A stretch of DNA of 5,865 nt from Treponema sp. (GTDB lineage Bacteria; Spirochaetota; Spirochaetia; Treponematales; Breznakiellaceae), in contig JAISBR010000061.1 of NCBI GenBank assembly GCA_031266095.1, positions 1-5,865 on the forward strand, in the 5' to 3' direction. The notes below the pieces were generated by a model. It was not told the origin of the DNA and searched no databases. It worked only from the letters and a program-made list of their open reading frames with translations. Of the stretch, positions 1-5,865 are shown one piece after another. The stretch's first letter is position 1. The number at the start of each line of letters is the position of its first letter. The position numbers and the translations under genes were made by a program.

Positions 1-110
1 GAATAGGGGGCGGTTGCTTGCTGGAATAGGGGGCGGTTGCTTGCTGGAATAGGGGGCGGTTGCTTGCTGGAATAGGGGGCGGTTGCTTGCTGGAATAGGG
101 GGCGGTTGCC
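1..110. repeat. Tandem array of a 23-bp unit, four full copies plus a partial one
   Basis: Four identical 23-bp units start at 1, 24, 47 and 70. A fifth, starting at 93, matches for 17 bases (to 109) and then diverges. The unit begins with GAATAGGGGGCGG and is G-rich on the plus strand. The copies are perfectly identical with no spacers, so this is a direct tandem repeat and not a CRISPR array. Because 23 is not a multiple of three, it is unlikely to be coding. The array starts at the first base of the window, so its true length is unknown. Each unit junction creates the 9-mer GGAATAGGG, which also occurs in the hairpin at 122-152. The array lies downstream of the minus-strand lipoprotein gene. 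Its function is unknown. Confidence 0.95.
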
Positions 111-121
111 GGCCTCGAAAA

Positions 122-152
122 GGCTCCCTATTCCGGTACGGAATAGGGAGCC
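122..152 (-). terminator. Probable intrinsic terminator of the lipoprotein gene
   Basis: A perfect 14-bp inverted repeat (122-135 against 139-152) closes a 3-base loop. Read on the minus strand, it lies about 45 bases past the lipoprotein stop codon and is followed at once by TTTT (complement of 118-121). A strong stem followed by a T tract is the pattern of a rho-independent terminator, although this tract is short. The arm contains the same GGAATAGGG core as the tandem array to its left, so the element may have a second identity as part of a dispersed repeat. Confidence 0.65.
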
Positions 153-173
153 CCCTCTGCTGCGCAGAGGGGG
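151..173 (-). terminator. Second GC-rich hairpin beside the terminator
   Basis: A perfect 10-bp stem (151-160 against 164-173) closes a 3-base loop. It shares bases 151-152 with the adjacent 14-bp hairpin, so the last pairs of the two stems are mutually exclusive. On the minus strand it forms first after the lipoprotein stop. No T tract follows it directly, so alone it would be a poor terminator; it could act as an mRNA 3'-end stabiliser or a tandem partner of the terminator hairpin. Confidence 0.5.
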
Positions 174-195
174 ATAAAACCGGGGCCGGGGCTTC

Positions 196-2070
196 CTACA
201 GGGGTAGTACGCTCAGGGTGATGTAGAGAGGGTTGGTCCCGCCGCCTATAAAGTCGTCCTGCCATGCCGTATCGTAGAGGCCTAGGTCTAGGGCTGTGGA
301 CGGCACCTTGACGGTAACGTCGTTGTGGAAGCTAACGCCCATGAACATATTTGTCCCCGTCACAGGAGGCGGCGTACTCCCCAGAGTAATGGTGAGGGCG
401 CTTCCGCCGGCATTCATCCCGAAGGCGTAATCGCCGAGGGCCATTACGACAGGGAGGTTCACCGTGTCGAGGGAGGTGCAAAGGAAGAAGGCGTAATCGC
501 CGATGGACGTTACTTTAGGGAGGCTCACCTCAGCGAGGGAGTCGCAGAGGTGGAAGGCTTGAGTGCCAATGGACACTGCGGCGGGGAAGTACACCGTGAC
601 GAGGGCGGTGCAGCCGTTGAAGACATAATCACCGAGGGTCGTTACGGCAGGGAGGCTCACTTCAGCGAGGGAGTCGCAGCTGTTGAAGGCCCTTTCGCCG
701 ATGTCCACTGCGGCGGGGAAACTCACCTCAGCGATGGAGGTACTGCTGAAGGCGTATTGGCCTATCCCGGTAACTCCGGCGCCGCTTACCTTTTTGAGGC
801 TACCGAAACCGTTGAATGTAGGGTTGCTGGAACTCCCGTCCGCTATGCTGAACGGCGTATCGGGCAGGACCAGGGACACTATTTGGCTTTTAGCGGGGGA
901 GGAGGATGAAGCGGGATTAAACTCCGCTGGAACGCCGCTTATGGTGCTGATGGAGAGATCCATGGCGACGTATTTGCCAGAGAGGAGGATTTCGCCAAGG
1001 AGCGCGTCCCAGGCGGTATCGACAAAGGCAATGCCTGCCGGCAGGGGAAGGGGATCCGCCGCCGACATGCCGCCGGTCATACCGTCGAGATACGCCGTAA
1101 TACCGGAAACGCTGCTGAACGCCCAGCGGGCGGTGAGGGTTACGTCGCCGGTCACCGTATAGGAAGCGCCCGCCGGGTAAGCCGTACCGTCCACTTCCCA
1201 GGAATAAAAGGGTATGCCGCCTGACGGCGCGCTCCCCGCGGGCAGGATGATGGAGCTGCCTAATCCGACGGCAGCGGGCTCCGGAACCGTGCCGATGCCC
1301 GTACCCGCGCTATACTTTACCGTATAGAAGGAGGTAAATGCCGCGGATACCGTTACGTCCGCGTCGGGCATGGTAAAGGCGTATTCATTCCCGCCGCCGG
1401 AGGGGGTGTGCGTAGTGGTCCCGTCGGTGTAGGTAAGGCTATGCAGGATATACCCGCCGGTGGGCGCCGTTGTCAGGGTAACCGTGGTTCCCGGATAGGC
1501 CGCCGTGAAGCTGGCCTCGACTTGGCCGTTCGCGAAGCCGGGTACGTGTATCTCGTAACAGGAAAGGGGGGCCCCGGCGGTGTCGCGCATTGCCATGGGC
1601 ACGATGATCTTGTTGTTTTTGGCCTGTATCTCAAAGGAGATGCTGCCCGTCCCCGCGAGGTTCGGGCTGTCCGCCTGGTACGCTTTCGCGTCAATCCGCC
1701 ATTTACCCTGGCGCAGTTTGAGCTTGGCGGTTTCCCCCCATTTCGCGTTGAGGGTAAGAGCTTCCCGGTTCGGCCCGGTAAGTTTCGACTCAAAGCGCAT
1801 GGAGGCCAGCACGTCGGCGGGCAGGTCCACACCGGAAGTGATTGCGCGGCCGTCGCTCTTGCCAAAGGTGAGGGTAACGTTCCCGCCGCCGCTTTCGCTT
1901 ATCTCGCCGCCCAGCGGATTTGAGCAGCCGCCGAGGAAGAGTACGCTCAGTAGAGCGATGCTTAAGAAGGCGGCGCTCACCAGCACAGCGCGCAATAAAG
2001 CGGCGTTCAAGAGCCTGCCGTACGGCAGCGCGCTCATAGACCGCGCAAACGTGTTCTTATCGGTGTTCAT
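196..2070 (-). CDS. Surface lipoprotein with InlB-type and BspA-like leucine-rich repeats
   Basis: The predicted product is a 624-residue secreted lipoprotein. After a long basic N-region, a hydrophobic stretch (about residues 24-46) ends in the lipobox LGGC, with Cys49 as the lipidated residue. A beta-rich domain follows (about 58-163), then a bacterial-repeat module ending in 'AFTMPDADVTVSAAF' (about 166-246), an InlB B/Listeria-Bacteroides-type repeat running from 'YTVKYSAGTG' to 'YTVTGDVTLTARW' (249-316), a Ser/Pro-rich linker, and six 22-residue LRR_5/BspA-like units (about 428-565) with the pattern (I/L)G..AF..C.SL..V.LP. Such proteins are usually anchored in the membrane and exposed on the surface, where they bind host or neighbour ligands; the ligand here is unknown. 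ATG 2070 was chosen because a GAAAGGAA ribosome binding site sits six bases upstream; the in-frame GTG at 2076 would abut that site. The gene has its own promoter and a hairpin terminator, so it is probably monocistronic. Confidence 0.9.
   Translation of the reverse strand: MNTDKNTFARSMSALPYGRLLNAALLRAVLVSAAFLSIALLSVLFLGGCSNPLGGEISESGGGNVTLTFGKSDGRAITSGVDLPADVLASMRFESKLTGPNREALTLNAKWGETAKLKLRQGKWRIDAKAYQADSPNLAGTGSISFEIQAKNNKIIVPMAMRDTAGAPLSCYEIHVPGFANGQVEASFTAAYPGTTVTLTTAPTGGYILHSLTYTDGTTTHTPSGGGNEYAFTMPDADVTVSAAFTSFYTVKYSAGTGIGTVPEPAAVGLGSSIILPAGSAPSGGIPFYSWEVDGTAYPAGASYTVTGDVTLTARWAFSSVSGITAYLDGMTGGMSAADPLPLPAGIAFVDTAWDALLGEILLSGKYVAMDLSISTISGVPAEFNPASSSSPAKSQIVSLVLPDTPFSIADGSSSNPTFNGFGSLKKVSGAGVTGIGQYAFSSTSIAEVSFPAAVDIGERAFNSCDSLAEVSLPAVTTLGDYVFNGCTALVTVYFPAAVSIGTQAFHLCDSLAEVSLPKVTSIGDYAFFLCTSLDTVNLPVVMALGDYAFGMNAGGSALTITLGSTPPPVTGTNMFMGVSFHNDVTVKVPSTALDLGLYDTAWQDDFIGGGTNPLYITLSVLPL
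463..726 (-). repeat. Two tandem 132-bp copies inside the leucine-rich repeat region
   Basis: Bases 595-726 and 463-594 encode two adjacent 44-residue blocks, each made of two 22-residue LRR units. By eye about 30 of 44 residues match, and the stretch CDSLAEVSLP is identical in both. At the DNA level the segments starting at 518 and 650 are nearly identical over about 30 bases. This indicates that the domain last grew by duplication of a two-unit block rather than one unit at a time. Confidence 0.8.
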
Positions 2071-2076
2071 AATCAC

Positions 2077-2084
2077 TTCCTTTC
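2077..2084 (-). promoter_or_regulatory. Ribosome binding site that decides the lipoprotein start
   Basis: The minus strand reads GAAAGGAA, a good Shine-Dalgarno match, followed by GTGATT and then ATG at 2070. The six-base spacing suits ATG 2070 and rules out the GTG at 2076, which touches the site. Confidence 0.8.
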
Positions 2085-2138
2085 AATCCTCATTACCGGT
2101 ATTGGTATAGCCCGTATGAAAAAAGTTATCTATTTCAG

Positions 2139-2167
2139 AATATACCACCATATTTCCCCCTTTTCAA
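2139..2167 (-). promoter_or_regulatory. Sigma70-type promoter of the lipoprotein gene
   Basis: On the minus strand a -35 box TTGAAA (2162-2167) and a -10 box TATATT (2139-2144) are separated by exactly 17 bases. Each box matches the consensus at five of six positions. A transcript starting near 2132 would have a 5' leader of about 60 bases before ATG 2070. It lies in the most AT-rich part of the divergent intergenic region. Confidence 0.65.
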
Positions 2168-2232
2168 CCTTTTCGGCAGAAATAACCGGGCATCGGCGTT
2201 TGCTTTTTCAGCGTCAAAATTCCCTGAAAAGC

Positions 2233-2246
2233 GCCGGCCGGCCGGC
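2233..2246. repeat. Perfect 14-bp GC palindrome before the MTAP gene
   Basis: GCCGGCCGGCCGGC is fully self-complementary and consists of overlapping GCCGGC steps. It ends seven bases before the possible start ATG 2254 and 34 bases before ATG 2281. It could form a short hairpin in the mRNA leader or be a protein-binding site, but nothing in the sequence shows which, and short GCCGGC runs also occur by chance in GC-rich DNA. Confidence 0.6.
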
Positions 2247-2280
2247 TGGACTTATGAAAGCCAAACAGCTACAATACGGT

Positions 2281-3027
2281 ATGGCGATCATCGGCATTAT
2301 CGGCGGCAGCGGGTTGGATAACCCTGATATCTTCTCTCATTCCCGGGATGAGCGGGTAACAACCCCATACGGAGAGCCGTCCTCGCCGCTCAAGCGGGGA
2401 AACATCGGCGGCGTGGAGGTGGTCCTCCTGGCCCGCCACGGACGGGAGCATACAATTCCCCCCACGCAGGTAAACTACCGGGCGAATATCACCGCTCTTA
2501 AAGCGGCCGGCTGTACGCACATGGTGGCAACCACGGCGGTAGGATCGCTGCGGGAAGAAATCCACCGGGGAGATTTCGTGATCATCGACCAGTTTATTGA
2601 TTTTACCAAACAGCGGAAGATGACCTGCCACGAATCGTTTGAACCCCACAGCCCGGTGCACTGCGCTATGGCGGATCCGTATGACAGCCGGCTCCGCGAA
2701 CTCTTGATTAATGAATGTAAACGCCTGAGTTATCCGTTCCACGATCACGGTACGGTAGTAACCATTGAGGGTCCCCGCTTTTCCACCAGGGCTGAGTCGC
2801 GCATGTTCCGCGCCTGGGGAGCGGATATCATCAATATGTCCATCGCCACCGAAACCGTTCTGGCGGCTGAGGCCGGCGTCCCTTACGCGGCGGTGGCTAT
2901 GAGTACCGATTACGATTCCTGGCGGGTTGACGAGGAGCCGGTAACCTGGGAGGCCATTGCCAGGGTCTTTGCCGAAAACGCCGCCAGGGTACGGACTCTG
3001 CTTACCGGGATTATTCCCCTGATTTAA
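2281..3027 (+). CDS. mtnP: S-methyl-5'-thioadenosine phosphorylase (MTAP-type)
   Basis: The enzyme is predicted to cleave S-methyl-5'-thioadenosine with phosphate into adenine and 5-methylthioribose-1-phosphate in the cytoplasm, salvaging adenine and feeding methionine salvage. From ATG 2281 it has 248 residues, close to the family size. Visible family motifs are the phosphate-loop GGSGL (8-12), 'ARHGREH....P...NYRANI' (51-70), TTAVGSL (84-90), EGPRFSTRAE (163-172), NMS (185-187) and STDYDSW (208-214). The two Asp residues in TDYD (210, 212) are those that favour 6-aminopurines in MTAP; inosine/guanosine phosphorylases have Asn there, so MTAP is preferred over PNP. The start is uncertain: the frame is open from 2116 and ATG 2254 is also possible. 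2281 was chosen because family proteins begin just before IGIIGGSG, and because the 2116 extension covers the divergent promoter. None of the starts has a strong ribosome binding site. The helicase gene follows after 15 bases. Confidence 0.9.
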   Translation: MAIIGIIGGSGLDNPDIFSHSRDERVTTPYGEPSSPLKRGNIGGVEVVLLARHGREHTIPPTQVNYRANITALKAAGCTHMVATTAVGSLREEIHRGDFVIIDQFIDFTKQRKMTCHESFEPHSPVHCAMADPYDSRLRELLINECKRLSYPFHDHGTVVTIEGPRFSTRAESRMFRAWGADIINMSIATETVLAAEAGVPYAAVAMSTDYDSWRVDEEPVTWEAIARVFAENAARVRTLLTGIIPLI

Positions 3028-3042
3028 AAGAGCGCTTCAACA

Positions 3043-5493
3043 GTGCGGGCGGACCAGCGTTTTAACGAATCATGCCTTCAGCAGCTCAGAGCCGCAATCA
3101 CCGACGCGGGGGGGAACGAGGTCTTCGCCCTGGGCTGGCTGGATACCAAAGGTATTGTCCACCGGATAACGATTACCGCCCGGGGGAATGAGGGCCAGGT
3201 GCTTGCCCGCGGCATGGAAAATGGGGAAGCCGGCGGTCCCGCGCCGGACCTGTTCATCCACAATCACCCTTCGGGCCTCCTTACCCCCAGCGACAATGAT
3301 CTTGCTATTTCCGGAAAAGCCGCCGAGAGCGGGATTGGGGCCTATATCGTGGATAACCCGGTAGAACGGGTCTACGTGGTGGCTGAGCCTATCCGCCGCC
3401 GGAAGGTGAAAAAGCTCAATTCGGAGCGGATTACCGCAGCCCTGCGGGAAGGGGGGGCCGTCGCGTCGCGGCTTCCGGTCTATGAGCCCCGGCAGGCCCA
3501 GCTTGATCTGATGGACCTGATCGTCCGCTCCTTCAACGAGGACGCCCTGGCCGCCGCCGAGGCGGGTACCGGGGTTGGAAAGTCCTTTGCCTACCTCCTG
3601 CCGGCCCTGCATTACGCGATTGAAAACGACGAGCGGATCGTAATCTCCACGGCCACCATTACGCTGCAGCAACAGCTCTTTGAGAAAGACATTCCCCTGG
3701 TGAGCTCTACAACGCCGAAAAAGGTCAAGGCGGTACTGATGAAAGGCAGGGGGAACTATGTGTGCCGGCGCCGGCTGGATGACGCCCTCAGGGAGCCGGA
3801 CCTGGACGAGGCGGAACGGGATGAGATGGAGCGTCTTGCCAAATGGACTGAAACCAGCAGGACCGGCAGCCGCTCGGACCTTTCCTTTAGCCTTTCGGAA
3901 AATCTGTGGTCACGGGTCTGTTCCGACGCGGATTTGTGCATGGGCCTGCGCTGCCCGGAGCGGGAACGCTGTTTTGTACTCGCCCTGCGGAAGGAGGCGG
4001 CGGACGCGCGTATCATCGTGGTAAACCACCACCTGCTCTTCGCCGACCTGGCTGCGCGGTACGCGGGGGCGGGTTATGGGGGCGCCGTGGTCCTGCCCCC
4101 CTATGCACGGGTAATTATCGATGAGGCCCACACCATAGAGGCGGCGGCTACGTCCTTCTTTTCCCTGGAATTCAGCCGTGTGGCCGTCTTCCGCCAATTG
4201 GGACGGCTCTACCGCAGGCGCGGGACAAGCCGGCAGGGCCTCCTCGTCCGCCTGGACGGCCTTTTGCCCGCCGGGGATACCTTGGACGGCTCAATCGCCG
4301 CCATTGAGGGAATCCGTAAGGCGCTTGACGAACTGGACGCGCCGGCCCAGGAACTCTGCGGCCTGGAAGGGGTATTTCGCCTGACGGCCAAGGACAACGC
4401 CGCCATAGAGGCGGCCCTCTTTTCCCCGCTCCGCAGCCTGCGGAAAAAAATCCTCGGCCTCACGGAACGTATCCGTGATACGCTGGAACAGGTTTCCGAT
4501 GAAGACCAGGACAACGCCGGAGTCTGGGAGACCAGAACGGTGATCCGCCGGCTTGACGAAGTTGCCGGAATCTGCGCCGCTTTCCTGGAATACCGGGAGC
4601 GGCCCAATGAGGTACTATGGATTGAAAAGCGCCGTTCCGCCAAGGGAGACCCCTGGGCGGCCTTTACGAAAAGCCCGGTGGAACTTGCGGCGGACCTTAA
4701 GGCAAGTCTCTTTATGCCTAATAAAACCGTAATCTGTGTTTCAGCTACCCTCACGGTAAACGGTGATTTCGATTACTGGGCCGGCCGCTCCGGCCTTAGT
4801 CTTATTGAAAACCGGCCCGTCCTCTCAGGCCGCTTCCCCTCCCCTTTCCCCTATGCCAGCGCCGTGCTTCTGGCCTCACCGTCGGACGCGCCGCTGCCCG
4901 AAGAGGAAAGTTATCAGGGGTTCATCGACGCCTCGGTTGGCCGGCTTGCCGCGCTTGCCGGAGGCTCGGCGCTGATCCTCTTTACCTCTTACCAGTCCCT
5001 CAGGAGCGCCTACACGGCCGCCCTGCCGGAGCTGGAACCGCTGGGTATCCGCTGCCTCAAGCAGGGGGACGATGACCGGTCGCGGCTTTTACGGACCTTT
5101 CTCGACGATCAAAGTTCCGTACTGTTCGCCACCGATTCTTTTTGGGAGGGAGTGGACGCGCCGGGCGATACGCTGCGGCTCGTGATCCTCTGCCGGCTCC
5201 CCTTTAGAAGCCCCAGCGATCCGGTCTTCGAGGCCCGCCGGGAGGCGGTGGAAAAACGGGGTGGGAACCCCTTCATGGACCTTTCCCTCCCCGAGGCGGT
5301 GATGAAATTCAAGCAGGGTTTCGGCAGGCTCATGCGCCGCTCCAGCGACCGGGGTGTGGTAGCGGTAATGGACGGCAGGCTCATAAAAAAACGGTATGGT
5401 TCTTTTTTCCTGCGTTCCCTTCCGGAAACAAAGACCATCTTTGCCGATTTCGAGACTGTTTTAAGGGATACGGAGCGGTTTCTGTATCCTTAA
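3043..5493 (+). CDS. DinG/XPD-type Fe-S helicase with N-terminal RadC-like JAMM domain
   Basis: This 816-residue protein is predicted to be an ATP-dependent DNA helicase of superfamily 2, related to DinG/YoaA/XPD and acting in repair or replication-block resolution. Residues about 20-120 form a RadC-like JAB/JAMM domain with an intact H-x-H-x7-S-x2-D metal motif (His73, His75, Ser83, Asp86, in HNHPSG) and Glu26 as candidate catalytic acid. The helicase follows: YEPRQAQ Q-like motif (147-153), Walker A EAGTGVGK (173-180), motif Ia STATITLQQQL, four cysteines (241, 299, 304, 310) whose last three have the spacing of E. coli DinG's Fe-S ligands, DEAH (360-363), VSATL (566-570), motif V around DSFWEGVDAPGD (698-709), and motif VI QGFGRLMRR (758-766). 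All core motifs are intact. The start is GTG 3043: an in-frame stop at 3025 limits extension, and the next Met, residue 58, would cut into the JAMM domain. Only a weak AAGAG lies upstream. It is probably co-transcribed with the MTAP gene; no terminator is visible between them. Confidence 0.92.
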   Translation: MRADQRFNESCLQQLRAAITDAGGNEVFALGWLDTKGIVHRITITARGNEGQVLARGMENGEAGGPAPDLFIHNHPSGLLTPSDNDLAISGKAAESGIGAYIVDNPVERVYVVAEPIRRRKVKKLNSERITAALREGGAVASRLPVYEPRQAQLDLMDLIVRSFNEDALAAAEAGTGVGKSFAYLLPALHYAIENDERIVISTATITLQQQLFEKDIPLVSSTTPKKVKAVLMKGRGNYVCRRRLDDALREPDLDEAERDEMERLAKWTETSRTGSRSDLSFSLSENLWSRVCSDADLCMGLRCPERERCFVLALRKEAADARIIVVNHHLLFADLAARYAGAGYGGAVVLPPYARVIIDEAHTIEAAATSFFSLEFSRVAVFRQLGRLYRRRGTSRQGLLVRLDGLLPAGDTLDGSIAAIEGIRKALDELDAPAQELCGLEGVFRLTAKDNAAIEAALFSPLRSLRKKILGLTERIRDTLEQVSDEDQDNAGVWETRTVIRRLDEVAGICAAFLEYRERPNEVLWIEKRRSAKGDPWAAFTKSPVELAADLKASLFMPNKTVICVSATLTVNGDFDYWAGRSGLSLIENRPVLSGRFPSPFPYASAVLLASPSDAPLPEEESYQGFIDASVGRLAALAGGSALILFTSYQSLRSAYTAALPELEPLGIRCLKQGDDDRSRLLRTFLDDQSSVLFATDSFWEGVDAPGDTLRLVILCRLPFRSPSDPVFEARREAVEKRGGNPFMDLSLPEAVMKFKQGFGRLMRRSSDRGVVAVMDGRLIKKRYGSFFLRSLPETKTIFADFETVLRDTERFLYP

Positions 5494-5502
5494 AGCTATT
5501 AT

Positions 5503-5865
5503 ATGCAATGGCTAATTGGCATTGCCCGGCTTGCCCGTTTCCAGGTTGAGGCGGAATTACAGGCGGGCCGTCATCCCGCGTTCTGTCCTTCCTGCGAGGA
5601 TCTGGATTCCCTCAGCGCCAAAACCGTAGACATCGCGGCGAAACAAGGCGACCCATTCGCCTGTAAAATCTACGAAGAGACCGGCAAAAAATTGGGCCGG
5701 GGCCTCTCCATTCTTATAGACATACTCAATCCCGAAATGATCATCATAGGAAGCATATTCGAACGAAGCCGTAGCGAAATTTGGCCCCATGCGTCATTGG
5801 TAAAACAAGCAGCAATTCTCGATTTACCCGTCAGGCTCATCATCCTGGCCGACAAAGCCGATAAA
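5503..5865 (+). pseudogene. ROK-family protein, C-terminal fragment, runs off the window
   Basis: From ATG 5503 the frame stays open for 121 codons to the window edge. The translation matches the C-terminal part of ROK-family sugar kinases/regulators: 'GIARLA' near the start, a cysteine pair in FCPSC (where many ROK proteins have a zinc site), 'AAKQGDPFACKIYEETGKKLGRGL' as two stretches, then LIDILNPEMIIIGSIF, and a late 'RLIILADKADK' where family members end in a short conserved tail. The N-terminal half, with the ATP-binding DxGxT motif and the catalytic Asp, is missing; homology begins almost directly after the helicase stop, nine bases upstream. No ribosome binding site is seen. It is most likely a truncated remnant; a short expressed protein cannot be excluded. 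It is called a pseudogene because of the missing half, not because of stops or frameshifts. Family assignment is from recalled motifs. Confidence 0.65.

Noticed and set aside
1..110. CRISPR array
   Set aside because: The 23-bp units are contiguous with no unique spacers, and no cas-like gene is present.
325..909. Plus-strand open frame of 194 codons with a repetitive translation
   Set aside because: It is antisense to the leucine-rich repeats of the lipoprotein. The repeat length is a multiple of three, so the opposite strand also stays open periodically. No ribosome binding site or family resemblance is visible.
2071..2076. GTG 2076 as lipoprotein start
   Set aside because: The Shine-Dalgarno site directly abuts this codon; ATG 2070 has the correct spacing.
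2116..2280. N-terminal extension of the MTAP frame to ATG 2116
   Set aside because: The extra 55 residues resemble no MTAP sequence, have no ribosome binding site, and cover the AT-rich divergent promoter of the lipoprotein gene.
2281..3027. Purine nucleoside phosphorylase or methylthioinosine phosphorylase as alternative calls
   Set aside because: The TDYD Asp pair favours 6-aminopurine substrates, so MTAP fits better, though substrate preference is not proven by sequence alone.
3756..4754. Several plus- and minus-strand open frames of 68 to 181 codons within the helicase gene
   Set aside because: They overlap conserved helicase motifs in other frames and are the usual shadow frames of GC-rich coding DNA.
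5505..5525. Inverted repeat GCAATG/CATTGC as terminator of the helicase gene
   Set aside because: The stem has only six pairs with a nine-base loop and no following T tract, and it lies inside the ROK-like open frame.
5557..5855. Minus-strand open frames of 77 and 61 codons near the right end
   Set aside because: Both are antisense to the ROK-like frame, which has recognisable family motifs; neither minus-strand translation resembles a known protein.

Overview
This window looks like a piece of a moderately GC-rich spirochaete chromosome, most likely a host-associated or termite-gut-type Treponema relative. That placement is inference from gene content: a surface lipoprotein built from bacterial-repeat, InlB-type and BspA-like leucine-rich repeats, and a ROK-type fragment with a spirochaete/Firmicute-like 'LIDILNPE..IIGSIF' signature. 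No rRNA or other marker fixes the taxon.

Layout. Positions 1-110 hold a tandem array of a 23-bp unit that may continue beyond the left edge. Positions 122-173 hold two adjoining perfect hairpins; one is followed by a short T tract on the minus strand and can serve as the terminator of the first gene. Positions 196-2070 (minus) encode a 624-residue lipoprotein with a clear lipobox, a good ribosome binding site and a near-consensus sigma70 promoter (2139-2167). Positions 2077-2253 are the divergent intergenic region.

On the plus strand, 2281-3027 encodes an S-methyl-5'-thioadenosine phosphorylase-type enzyme (methionine/purine salvage). Fifteen bases later, 3043-5493 encodes an 816-residue protein joining an N-terminal RadC-like JAB/JAMM domain to a complete DinG/XPD-family iron-sulphur helicase. 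The two are probably co-transcribed, though no biochemical link between them is obvious. After the helicase stop, 5503 to the window end is an open frame matching only the C-terminal part of a ROK-family sugar kinase/regulator. It lacks its N-terminal half and is probably a remnant.

The most notable items are the JAMM-helicase fusion, the 23-bp array that shares a 9-mer with the neighbouring terminator hairpin, a 132-bp tandem duplication inside the lipoprotein repeats, and the truncated ROK gene abutting the helicase. I did not find a multi-gene system that I could call new. Several calls depend on family knowledge recalled without a database search.
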